NCBI RefSeq assembly: GCF_052857255.1
Contig: NC_135500.1
Coordinates: forward strand, 165,784,683-165,848,682
Length of the DNA: 64,000 nucleotides
Direction of reading: 5' to 3'
Origin: Amblyomma americanum
Lineage: Eukaryota > Arthropoda > Arachnida > Ixodida > Ixodidae
Shown one piece after another: positions 24,346 to 33,230 of this stretch. The notes beneath the pieces were generated by a model. That model was not told the DNA's origin. It was given only the letters and a program-made list of their open reading frames with translations, and ran no database searches. Both the position numbers and the translations under genes were made by a program. Position 1 is the stretch's first letter; the number at the start of each line of letters is the position of its first letter.

Positions 24346-24348
24346 TCA
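24346..24348 (-). promoter_or_regulatory. Single in-frame UGA between ORF1 and ORF2, possible readthrough site
   Basis: The minus strand reads AAC GAA TGA CAG TTT GGG ACA, and both flanking ORFs are in this frame. The six bases after the stop, CAGTTT, are one base off the CAR-YYA readthrough context known from tobacco mosaic virus, though that context is best known after UAG. An overlapping ATGA also exists, but its ATG is in another frame and leads to a stop after 22 codons, so stop-restart coupling would not make ORF2. Readthrough is inferred. A simple point mutation in a sense codon is the alternative. Confidence 0.55.
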
Positions 24349-25233
24349 TTCGTTTTTATTAACAGTAGCAAGCGTGCGTTCTACCCTCACGCGGCAGTGG
24401 TTGTCGTCATCCCAGACAAATTCCTCTTTATCAATAAAAAGCCTGTCATGCTCGAGCCGAATCTTTGCGCCATTGTCCTTCTCATGCTGTGCACTTGCCC
24501 ACAGTTTCTTACGCTTATGTAAAGTCGCCTGGGAATAATCATGTGATAAAGAAGTATTGCTGCCCTTTAGTTTCTTGCAGTTCCTAAATAAATTCATTTT
24601 TTCATTGTAGTCGAAGAAACGAACGATCACTGGGCGCACCTTGTCCACACCCCTCTTTCCGAGCCTGTGTATCCGTTCTACCGTGTTAACTCTGACACCA
24701 AGGCGTTCGTGGAACACATCGTCCAATACTTTCTTCTTAAGTTCGACGCTAGTTTCACTATCAGTTTCCGATATTCCGAATACGAGAAGATTATTTCGTC
24801 GGCCTCGGTCTTCCATCTCGACTATTTTCTGTTGCTGTGAACGGATAGTTACTCCCAGGTCATGCACCAATGCTTCTAGTTTTTCTTCTTTTTTGCGCAT
24901 ATTCAATAAATTGCTCTCAATTTCTAGCATCTTCTCATTCACTTTATCAAATTGCTGGGAAAGCAAACTCTGGTTTTCTTTATCTTGCCTCATATCCTCA
25001 GTGAGCGCTTTCTGTCCTTTCAAGAGCTCACTGAACATTTTTTCGACAGTATCAGGCCCAGGATTTTGCTCAACATCACCAGCAAGTATCAACAACAATG
25101 AGATACATTCCAGTACAAGATCAACACACACTGTGGGGCACGGCAGAACAATAATGAACCTATCATCACTTCTAAAACATTTTTGTTGTTTACTAACCTG
25201 TAAGAACAGGACAAAAGGTTCAGCTGGCTTCAT
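24346..25233 (-). CDS. LINE ORF1: 2A leader, coiled coil, L1-ORF1p-like RNA-binding protein
   Basis: I chose the ATG at 25233 because it is the last in-frame ATG before unique ORF1 sequence and lies about 50 bases downstream of the TATA-like box of the last monomer; the frame is open further upstream through the monomers. The product is 295 residues. Residues 1-60 form a leader with a hydrophobic stretch (CISLLLILA) ending in GDVEQNPG/P. Residues about 65-135 are a heptad-rich coiled coil, likely for trimerisation. From about 140, RGRRNNLLVFGI begins the RRM-like domain, and RPVIVRFFDYNEK with KLKGSNTSLSHDYS and KRKKLWASAQ match the C-terminal domain of L1 ORF1p. The role is RNA binding and chaperoning in the retrotransposition particle. 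If skipping works, the RNA-binding part is 236 residues. Confidence 0.85.
   Translation of the reverse strand: MKPAEPFVLFLQVSKQQKCFRSDDRFIIVLPCPTVCVDLVLECISLLLILAGDVEQNPGPDTVEKMFSELLKGQKALTEDMRQDKENQSLLSQQFDKVNEKMLEIESNLLNMRKKEEKLEALVHDLGVTIRSQQQKIVEMEDRGRRNNLLVFGISETDSETSVELKKKVLDDVFHERLGVRVNTVERIHRLGKRGVDKVRPVIVRFFDYNEKMNLFRNCKKLKGSNTSLSHDYSQATLHKRKKLWASAQHEKDNGAKIRLEHDRLFIDKEEFVWDDDNHCRVRVERTLATVNKNE
25054..25080 (-). other. 2A ribosome-skipping motif in ORF1
   Basis: The codons spell GDVEQNPGP, which fits the 2A consensus D-(V/I)-E-x-N-P-G-P exactly. It is preceded by a hydrophobic, helix-prone stretch (LVLECISLLLILA), the usual upstream context. During translation the Gly-Pro bond would not form, releasing a 59-residue leader and a downstream protein starting with Pro. 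2A-like motifs are known at the N termini of some APE-type LINE ORF1 proteins, including trypanosome L1Tc and CR1-type elements of marine invertebrates; some of those leaders also act as signal sequences. Confidence 0.9.
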
Positions 25234-26574
25234 TTTGATGGCCTCGCCGTGCCCACACGAATGCTCGATGAAGACTGAGCTTAAATAGCCAGTGCGGTTC
25301 GTTATCATCGACAAAGTTGTAGTCCCAGGGAGCGCATGCGCCAGTCCGTTCCATGCGGTAGCTTTCCACGCAGGCAGCCGCAAAAGATGACCATCGTAGC
25401 TGTCGGCAACATAGCACGTACTTGAGGCGTGATCCGATGTTGAAGCATGGCACAGGAAGGCCTGTAAGAACAGGACAAAAGGTTCAGCTGGCTTCATTCT
25501 GATGGCCTCGCCGTGCCCACACGAATGCTCGATGAAGACTGAGCTTAAATAGCCAGTGCGGTCCGTTATCATCGACGAAGTTGTAGTCCCAGGGAGCGCA
25601 TGCGCCAGTCCGTTCCATGCGGTAGCTTTCCACGCAGGCAGCCGCAAAAGATGACCATCGTAGCTGTCGGCAACATAGCACGTACTTGAGGCGTGATCCG
25701 ATGTTGAAGCATGGCACAGGAAGGCCTGTCAGAACAGGACAAAAGGTTCAGCTGGCTTCATTCTGATGGCCTCGCCGTGCCCACACGAATGCTCGATGAA
25801 GACTGAGCTTAAATAGCCAGTGCGGTCCGTTATCATCGACAAAGTTGTAGTCCCAGGGAGCGCATGCGCCAGTCCGTTCCATGCGGTAGCTTTCCACGCA
25901 GGCAGCCGCAAAAGATGACCATCGTAGCTGTCGGCAACATAGCACGTACTTGAGGCGTGATCCGATGTTGAAGCATGGCACAGGAAGGCCTGTAAGAACA
26001 GGACAAAAGGTTCAGCTGGCTTCATTCTGATGGCCTCGCCGTGCCCACACGAATGCTCGATGAAGACTGAGCTTAAATAGCCAGTGCGGTCCGTTATCAT
26101 CGACGAAGTTGTAGTCCCAGGGAGCGCATGCGCCAGTCCGTTCCATGCGGTAGCTTTCCACGCAGGCAGCCGCAAAAGATGACCATCGTAGCTGTCGGCA
26201 ACATAGCACGTACTTGAGGCGTGATCCGATGTTGAAGCATGGCACAGGAAGGCCTGTAAGAACAGGACAAAAGGTTCAGCTGGCTTCATTCTGATGGCCT
26301 CGCCGTGCCCACACGAATGCTCGATGAAGACTGAGCTTAAATAGCCAGTGCGGTCCGTTATCATCGACGAAGTTGTAGTCCCAGGGAGCGCATGCGCCAG
26401 TCCGTTCCATGCGGTAGCTTTCCACGCAGGCAGCCGCAAAAGATGGCCATCGTAGCTGTCGGCAACATAGCACGTACTTGAGGCGTGATCCGATGTTGAA
26501 GCATGGCACAGGAAGGCCTGTAAGAACAGGACAAAAGGTTCAGCTGGCTTCATTCTGAAGGCCTCGCCGTGCCT
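25201..26574 (-). repeat. Tandem 264-bp 5' monomers (five complete plus one partial)
   Basis: Units start at 25201, 25465, 25729, 25993 and 26257, with a partial unit from 26521. They are almost identical; differences are scattered single bases (for example GAAGTT versus AAAGTT, GATGACC versus GATGGCC). The last unit before ORF1 carries a few private changes. The period is divisible by three (88 codons) and one frame is open across the units and joins ORF1, broken only by a TGA at 25729-25731 in the third unit. Tandem promoter monomers are known in mouse L1 and some other LINEs. The start of a monomer supplies the MKPAEP start of ORF1. Confidence 0.95.
25280..25287 (-). promoter_or_regulatory. 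TATA-like box in the last 5' monomer
   Basis: The minus strand reads TATTTAAG, repeated at the same place in every monomer. About 25 bases downstream lies GCATTCG, close to the arthropod initiator TCA(T/G)T. Transcription from there would give a leader of roughly 30 bases before the ORF1 ATG at 25233. An adjacent TCAGTC also resembles an initiator but is too close to the TATA box. Function is inferred from position only. Confidence 0.45.
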
Positions 26575-27761
26575 CGGGCGGCCAAGACATAATCTCTTCT
26601 AGAAGCAACAGCCTTTTTCAGCTTTTTTATTTGTTTTCCCGACTCTGTTCAAATTCTTCTATCTCTAAATCACCGAACGCCAGCGAGGAGTATGGAGACA
26701 GTGTGAGGAATAACTCGACGTCGAATAGAAGAAAAAACGGATCGAAGAAAGCAGAGATGCAATAAAATCACCGAGTGCGACGAAACCTAAAAAGAAGCAA
26801 GGACCGACGGCTGCAAAACTCGATGGACAAGCCAAGCTCTGGCTTCGGACCACCTCGTTGATGCTCATGAATTGTTTGTTTCTGTTTGCCTTCATAGAGT
26901 TACATAATATTTAAGGGTGTTGCCCCACAGCCGTTCCGAGCGTCCTTTCAGAACATCGTCTCTTCTATACTCAAGAGAACCTTGGGCAGCAGAGTGTATA
27001 GAAAAGAAAAAAAAAACGTATGTTGGGTGGTGTGCCCTGGCCGATCCAAGCAAGAAGGAGCTCCATGAGGGGTGACGAAAATCCAGCGCTCATGGAAAGC
27101 CGCTTGAACGAAGGAAGAAGTGAAAGCTGGAGAAAGTTGCCAAGGTGGTGACTGCGACCATAGCGATTGGGTTTCCTGAAGAAAAATAGAAAACAAGGAA
27201 CTCCTGGAAGCTTCCGATCGATGCGTTTGTCTTTACTTTTCCTTCATGTTGATGCCGACCAGGGTCCATTCACCGCGCGTTCAGGGTCGGGCGCCATTTC
27301 CGAGAGGAACCCACCTTTTCTCTAGTTAAAAAAAGCAGCACTGCTATCGTGAACGGCGAAGAGGAAGCCACAACGTCATCCTTTTCTTGCGTTTTATTAC
27401 TTAGCGTGAAAAGTTTTCTTGCTGCCTCTGATTTCTAACGTATGTTCATTTTATCGCTGAACGTGAGCGCCCTGCGTGACTATTTGCTTCGATTCCTTTC
27501 CGTCTCCATCACCTTCACCTTCGGGATATTTCTTCCGGCGACTTTTATTTTTCCCGTTCGTGCTGTTTTACTCTTCAGTCCCTCGATGGTCACATTCTAG
27601 GCGTCCCTTTCTTCCTTCCACACTCAGGAACAAAGTGCGCTTTACATTTATCTCTGTGGTTTGTTAGGGTGAATGTATTTTAAAGCTCTATACCTGCCAT
27701 GACAATTGAGACACGCTGTAGTGAGGGCTCTGGATTATTTGAATACTATTAAAATGTGTGT
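26575..27761. other. Unannotated stretch 5' of the CR1-type element
   Basis: No gene recognised. Frames at 26665-26895 and 26948-27196 (minus) and 27476-27667 (plus) are low-complexity or motif-free. Confidence 0.4.
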
Positions 27762-27850
27762 TTGAGCGAGTTGGTTTGTATTTGAGTCTTAAGAAGTCGT
27801 CAGTCCTGTCTTGAGTGTTACGTCTTGAGTGTCGTTTTTTCGCGCTGCTC
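27762..27850 (+). repeat. Repeat fragment related to the hairpin at 29717-29880
   Basis: TTTGAGCGAGTTGGTT and, about 40 bases on, GTCCTGTCTTGAGTGTTACG recur at 29717-29822 as TTTGAGCTAGTTGGTT and GTCCTGTCTTGAGTGTGC. The two loci share the order of the words but not the hairpin. The family may be a terminal region of a Penelope-like element; that is a guess from memory of tick repeats. Confidence 0.5.
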
Positions 27851-27870
27851 TCTTATGACTTAATTTCATG

Positions 27871-28018
27871 CACCTGGGCTTTCTTAACGTGCTGCGACAT
27901 CGCACAGCCCACGGGCGCTTTTGCACTTGTGTTTTTCTAGCCGTCAAAGCAGAGATTCGAACCGCAACCTTGGCGAGAGCTGCTTAGCGCTATAGCCACT
28001 CCGTAACTGCGGCGTTGG
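27871..28018 (-). mobile_element. Diverged tRNA-derived SINE fragment
   Basis: On the minus strand it has CGCCGCAGTTACGGAGTGGC (head and box A), GGTTCGAATCT (box B), then GTGCGATGTCGCAGCACGTT and AGCCCAGGTG, the Ruka-type body order. It lacks the 3' half. More substitutions than the other copies indicate an older insertion. Confidence 0.65.
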
Positions 28019-28045
28019 CTGAAGGGCTGTTATGTATATTTTAGG

Positions 28046-28314
28046 CATTAGGGCAGCGGTGGCCTAGGGATTTAGCATCCGGCTCGCATGAGTTTGGTGC
28101 GGGTTTCGATCCCCAGTGCCACCGGGAACCCATCGGCGATACAATGGGTACAAGCTTCCCCTGGCCTGGTGCACGGCTTATTCAGGGTGAAATGCTTGGG
28201 AAATGTGTCTTTGACCCCACCTTGAGCAAACGAATATACGTTGTGCCTTGGTGCTCTTTGGCGGCAGATGCTCTTGCGCCATAAAAAATTCACTATCATC
28301 ATCATATTATGTAT
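28046..28314 (+). mobile_element. tRNA-derived SINE of a second family
   Basis: It begins GGGCAGCGGTGGCCTAGGGA (box A TGGCCTAGGGA) and has GGTTTCGATCCCCAGTGCCA (box B GGTTTCGATCC with one extra base). The body contains GGGAACCCATCGGCGATACA, then CAGGGTGAAATGCTTGGG and GCCTTGGTGCTCTTTGGC. It ends in GCGCCATAAAAAATTCACTA followed by a (TCA)n tail. The body is unlike the Ruka-type copies. It lies head-on to the SINE fragment just before it. Confidence 0.75.
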
Positions 28315-29160
28315 ACTTTGAATACAACCATGAATGGGTTACCCACGCACGCTAGCATTTTGGAAGCTCTAGAGACAGGGATGGTGACAATACACAAAAT
28401 GTGGTTAAGACACCCATTACAATAACAAGAACCAGCTTCCCGCTCATATCTTATTTGAAGAGCATTAGAATATCCTTAAATATGTTTTAGTAAGGGCGAT
28501 ATACGCACGTCAGTCACCGAACTAAACAAATGAAGGAGAAAGATGGCAACGTTTACAAGTCGAGCTCAAGATCGAGTTCAAGTCGAGCTCAAGATCAAGC
28601 AAGATTTTGCGCACCTTGCGTCGGTCTATATTCTTTTCTTTCCTATTCAGTTCATTTTTATAAAGCGTAAAGGTATAATTGTAGTGCTCATGTACTTTCA
28701 AGCGTCCATCAGCTCAGCGGAGATCTTAGCAGATATCATAGGCTTTCGCATTTCCGGCTACAGTTTTCTCGCTTACTGTTGCCGTCAGTTTGTTTTTTCA
28801 TCCATGGTTTACTTCTGTGGACGTTAGCAGAATGATTACATTGGTTTTGAGAGCTTATCCTGGTGTCATACTGCTGCCATTTTCGGCTCCTCCACATGAG
28901 TTCGATAAGACGAGTGCACAAAAAGCGGGAAGACAGAAAGCACACGTGTTTATTTGAAAACTTCACGAGCGATCAATGCGACTGACATGTAGAGAATGCG
29001 CTCATGTGGCTTTGTTGATGATGTTCATCTGGCGCATTGTGTTGACGTGAATTCATTCACGCCAATGCCTTTTTAATTTTGTTGTTAGCCAAGTGCGGTG
29101 GTTCAAATCTTCCGCCGTTTCATGTTACTTGCTAAATGCTCGTTAGATGGCGTTTCCTTG
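28315..29160. other. Unannotated stretch
   Basis: No gene recognised. A short internal repeat of AAGTCGAGCTCAAGATC occurs twice at about 28557-28598. Confidence 0.4.
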
Positions 29161-29183
29161 CCCCCCCCCCCTCCCCCCCCCCC
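29161..29183 (-). repeat. C-tract (G-rich on minus strand)
   Basis: Eleven C, one T, eleven C. The minus strand has G-quadruplex potential. The glycine-rich frames across it are artefacts. Confidence 0.85.
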
Positions 29184-29716
29184 TGTTTTGGTACAAAGGC
29201 CCACGTCCTTTTGTTGTTGTTGTTGCCTCAAATACGTCCTCTTGTGTTTGGAAGCGTTTGAATGTTGATGAACACGACGTTTGCCAGAACCTGGCAGTAG
29301 AGCACACACACCGAAAGCCGGCGCCTATGGCTAACTGACCGCATTTAATTTTTTTCTGGCCACTGAAACTTATGTTTTCCAAGTAATTAATAGCGAAAGA
29401 CTTTCTACCGAGCTTTTTTTGCGGAGTATCCGCCACTTTTGTCTGGGGTTCATCTTTTGAACCTATCAGGCGTGATGAACACCTCCTACCTGTAAGCGCT
29501 GGTGGGCGTGGTTTAGTCCATCTATATGTCGAACTGATAGTTTCCCGTTTCATGTTTTTTCGTGAGAGTACACACCCAGTAGTACCTTCATTCTTCCAAG
29601 TCAATTTAGTTAATGTTTTTTTGAACCTCACTGTGTCTTCTAATATTTTTGAGCGCTTCTGAGTGTGGAACTTAATGCATGAGGTGTCGAGGAAACGGCT
29701 GTACAAGCAAGACTTT
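29184..29716. other. Unannotated stretch
   Basis: The minus frame 29143-29706 (187 residues) is open but has a glycine-rich artefact at its end and no motif that I recognise. Confidence 0.35.
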
Positions 29717-29880
29717 CATTTGAGCTAGTTGGTTGTAGCTTGACATGGTTTACGTAAACAGCGTACAGGCGATAAAAAACGAAGACAAGCACATTGGCGC
29801 CTGTCCTGTCTTGAGTGTGCTTGTCTTCGTCTTTTAGCGCCTGTACGCTTTTTGCGTAAACCATGTCAGGCTGTACAAGA
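29717..29880. repeat. Hairpin repeat with 53-bp arms
   Basis: Left arm 29741-29793 (starts TGACATGGTTTACG) and right arm 29816-29868 (ends CGTAAACCATGTCA) are inverted copies with 49 of 53 positions matching. The loop is 22 bases. The arm interior reads GCGTACAGGCG then ACGAAGACAAGCACA. The word TTTGAGCTAGTTGGTT lies just upstream. The transcript would fold into a long stable stem. It may be a MITE or the paired terminal repeats of a retroelement. Confidence 0.85.
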
Positions 29881-29984
29881 ATTTAATTTGTATGCTCTTC
29901 CCTCCTCTCATGTACTGCTGTGATTATGGCTTACCGGGACATGACGCACTCAAAAGAGCAAGCAAAATGACCCCCTCGCCGTGT

Positions 29985-30350
29985 AGAAAGGCAGTTTTCT
30001 ATAAGCTACACAGCCACACATTGCCCGTTAAAACATAGAGAAAAAGGCACTTTTGTGTTTACAGTAAATTGCTATCTTTGTGATGTTCCAGAAATGATTG
30101 AGCATTGTTTCGTCAATTGCAAAGATGGAATACTTTTCTGGGACATCAGGCAGCGGACACTGCAGAAAAGGCTTACTTTGACATCGCATTCTGTACGATA
30201 TCTCACTGCAGTGCCATTTGCTGAGAAACCCCGAGGTGTGTTCTTTGTAATTAGACGACACAGGCTCAGGAAAACACGCATGATGGACCGACATTTTGAA
30301 TCTGTTGTTTCTGCAAACTACCATCTCAAAAGAATAATTGTTCATCTCTA
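29985..30350 (+). pseudogene. LINE ORF2 C-terminal fragment with zinc-binding motif, frameshifted
   Basis: The first part, KAVFYKLHSHTLPVKT, ends at a TAG near 30036. After a one-base shift the frame continues CYLCDVPEMIEHCFVNC, then ILFWDIRQRTLQKRL and RHRLRKTRMMDRH up to a stop at 30349-30351. C-x2-C ... H-x4-C is the zinc-binding motif found near the C terminus of several LINE reverse transcriptases (zf-RVT). No RT core is present. The clade is not resolved; an L1/Tx1-type is possible. One stop and one frameshift show it is dead. Confidence 0.7.
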
Positions 30351-33013
30351 GAAGGTGTACACCCAAACCGAGTTCGAACTGGAATGACACTCAAGCTTAG
30401 TGCTGTGCTCTTTTCTAGTGCTAGGTTGCTTAGGAAGGTCGCACTATGCATTATGTTTATTTTCCTTTGTTTTGCTCATGGTTTTGTACACAGTTCATGT
30501 ACAGATAATATTGCAGCGCGATAATAAATGCCATTTTGAAAAAAGAAGATGGCCGAGTAGCCAAAAGCAGTGGTCAGCAAAGCTGACCTTTCGCGCCACG
30601 GAAATAGGAGTGCAGCTCGAGGACATGAACACATGATATGTTTTTTTTTCTCCTTTCTTGGAGGCTGGTCCTGGACTAACGCTATAATAAATTTAGAAGC
30701 TAGTGTGCTTATCAATAAGACAGAGCCGATGAACCGAATGTGTTTCTAGTGCGGGTAGATTAGGCTGGCGGGTCGTTTTTTTTTACGGATTTAAAGAACT
30801 GAAGTCAATATTAAGCAAGGCATTTTTGGGTTGCATGGCTTTTTATGAAGGCAAAGATCTCAAAATTTTGGGCTTTATCGCAGTGAAAGGCCAAGCGCAT
30901 GAAAAAATTTTGTCAAGTGCTCCATATTTACCCAAAAATCCTTAATTTTATTGTATTACTGGCCTTCAGAGTTTCTTCCGCTGTAATCTTGACAGTCTTC
31001 TTTCTTACTTCCGCATTTTGTTTGGTCTTGTGCATTCCCTTTGTCGATGTTTTGATATGCGTTCTAAAGGTTGCTGGTGCATTGCTTTCGTCAATGTTTT
31101 GATATGGGTTCTAAGGGTTGCTGGTCACATCTTATGACACTGTGTCATTACAGCCCAAACAGTGCTCTGAGAAATCCTTGTATCTCTGATTTGACCTATT
31201 AATTAGTATTTCTATCTTTTATTGTTTTCAGGTGAAGTTTGGAGTTACCCATTGCACGCTTTTTGCTCTCAAAGCCGTTATTTCACTTCAACTCAGATCT
31301 CTAATTAAGGAATATATGTTTACAGGCGAAACATCGCTCTTCTTTTATACTGACAGCAATGCACCCTTGCTGACGGGTATTGCTTAAAAATTGATTTGCC
31401 TAGTGGTCTAGCAAAAACTTGTTAACTTCGAAGAAATCAGTTGACTTAAAAGGGAGCGAATCGATACTCAAAAATTTCAAGAGCAGAGCAGCAAGTACAA
31501 CCGCGTCGATTAGTGGTTCTCTCTGGATTTGTTCGAGGTTTAAAGTAGGAATCATAAGCTGTTCAGTTAAGCGGAAACTTTCGATTAACACAGTAGATTA
31601 GATATAATGACGATAACGTTCACGACAGCTAATTGTCATTTAAAGTGTGAGTATTGTCATTTAAAGTGTGAGTACGCATCGCACCCTGAGTAGAAACGCT
31701 TAAGACCTGTTTATGTTCTTTGTCGAAAATGATCCGAAAGTAGTTTATGCGTGAGTTTCACTTTGCAAGGGCTGCCATGAAGTTGTCCGCAGTTGCCTAT
31801 GCGCTGCGGCCGGGATGACTCTACGCCCTTGTTAACTACTGGTTCTTCTGGTCTTTAGTTTCGAAATCATCAATCGATGCACCTCCGCAGCCATTGTGAG
31901 TACTGCAAATTATTATGTAGAGGTAAGTTCTGTGATGGCAATTAGGTCACAAGGTGCCGTGTTCAAATTTTCGTACGCATCTAGGCTTCGGGTGTGTAGG
32001 GTATTGTTTGGTGACTGCTGTTATTGGCAGGCGAAAAGAGACAGTCAGCAATGCCGTTGGTAGGGACGGGTATGTCACAGACGTTGCTTATATAAGCATA
32101 TAGCATCGAGATTCCGTACATGAATTTCTCAGAAGACAAAAAGAAAAGAAACGTTAATATGAAACCTACCTGGCCGTTCGGTTGACGATGGTGTGGTTCG
32201 GTCGGGCCGAACAAAACGCACAGGACTGAAAGCACTAGTTCAATGAGTACGCGCATTGTCTCTACGCTGACCAAAAAACCCGGAGCAAAGTGGACTGATA
32301 ACAATAGAGAAGCGCCACAACTGAACACGGCACAGCCATTTGGAGTGTGCAATTCTCTTTACAGTCAGCGACATTCTGTTTAAAGCTGAAACATTCTGTG
32401 TGAGCCGTACATATAAAAAAATGGGAGTAAGAAATCGGCATTATAAGAACGCGCACCAAAATCTAGTGTAATTCCCATATCATTTTCGTATGATGCCCAT
32501 ACCATTTTCAAGTTATATTGTAACGCTATCTAGAGTGCGTATGTAGTGTGACCTTTCCGTAAGCGCTGTCCGTACAGCCCTTATAGACTTTCTTTCAGTT
32601 GACAGCAAGGCCCGATATTCAATTTGAGATCCGGATGGTACCTTACGTTGCCGCCACTAATTTCAAGTATACTAACTTTTACTCGAGATAAATTTTGATG
32701 ATTAAGCGTTTATGTGTTTGCGTATGGTCACCTTTTCACCTGAGTTAGCAGCGCTTCGCAAAGTTATCGTACTAAGGGTGCTCGAAGCGACACTTCTTCA
32801 TGCTGCGTCCGGATCCTCTACGCTATTGCAATAGATTGCGGAGGACTCCGAAGCAAAGACGCTCATGTGACCCATAAAAAACCAGGAAATAAAGAACCTA
32901 GTATATTTGTCCCACTACCGACCAGAAGCCAAATAGTGAAGTACATACGCTGTCCAAAGTTTATAAAAGAGGCTTTTGTCGAAAAAAAAATTAATTTTTT
33001 TGCCTTGAAAACG
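30351..33013. other. Unannotated AT-rich stretch
   Basis: No gene recognised. An imperfect direct repeat (TTTGATATG(C/G)GTTCTAA with GGTTGCTGGT) occurs at about 31051-31074 and 31098-31122. Other frames are short and motif-free. Confidence 0.4.
31632..31673. repeat. Perfect 21-bp tandem duplication
   Basis: ATTGTCATTTAAAGTGTGAG plus T is repeated exactly twice, at 31632-31652 and 31653-31673. Confidence 0.9.
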
Positions 33014-33230
33014 TACAGGCGCGGACATAAGTAAATGGAGCGCTCCATTTCGTTCTTATGGCAATCTCGCCTTTCCTATAGGACATGAGGAAGCACTATT
33101 TGTTTATGAGAAAGCGAACTATCGTCTACTACTAGCCTGCATATACCAAAGTTGCCATTCTCAATTAGAAAGCGAGTGAAAAATGTTAGAAGGTAATAGC
33201 ATGCTCCGTTTACTTTTGGCAGCACCTGTA
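33014..33230. mobile_element. Tc1/mariner-type MITE
   Basis: The left end TACAGGCGCGGACATAAGTA and the reverse complement of the right end, TACAGGTGCTGCCAAAAGTA, continue inward as AA(T/C)GGAGC. The ends are flanked by TA, the target of Tc1/mariner elements, and the (A)CAG-type terminus with GGCCAAAAGTA-like sequence is typical of them. At 217 bp it has no transposase, so it is non-autonomous. Confidence 0.75.

Larger units (their letters stand above)
21283..26574 (-). mobile_element. CR1-type non-LTR retrotransposon, near-intact, with 2A peptide and tandem 5' monomers
   Basis: On the minus strand the order is: partial monomer plus five 264-bp monomers (26574-25201), ORF1 (25233-24346), an in-frame UGA, ORF2 (24345-21550), a 3' untranslated region of about 270 bp, and an (AATA)n tail (plus-strand TTATTTATTTATT at 21283-21295). 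No frameshift or premature stop breaks ORF1 or ORF2 apart from the single UGA between them. The endonuclease and RT motifs are complete, so the copy looks young. Class assignment to the CR1/L2 group rests on the APE endonuclease, the FADD form of the RT box, an L1-ORF1p-like ORF1 and the short tandem 3' tail. The 5' junction is where the sixth monomer diverges after GCCGTGCC near 26574. I could not find a clear target-site duplication. Confidence 0.9.

Noticed and set aside
24346..24348. ORF2 start by stop-restart coupling at the overlapping ATGA
   Set aside because: The ATG is out of frame with ORF2 and its frame stops after 22 codons.
21562..25288. Plus-strand frames of up to 220 residues across the CR1-type element
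   Set aside because: They are antisense shadows of ORF1 and ORF2, whose domains are clear on the minus strand.
25220..25453. 77-residue frame repeated in each 264-bp monomer as a real peptide
   Set aside because: It starts with GTG rather than ATG and lies in a different frame from ORF1; its repetition follows from the DNA repeat.
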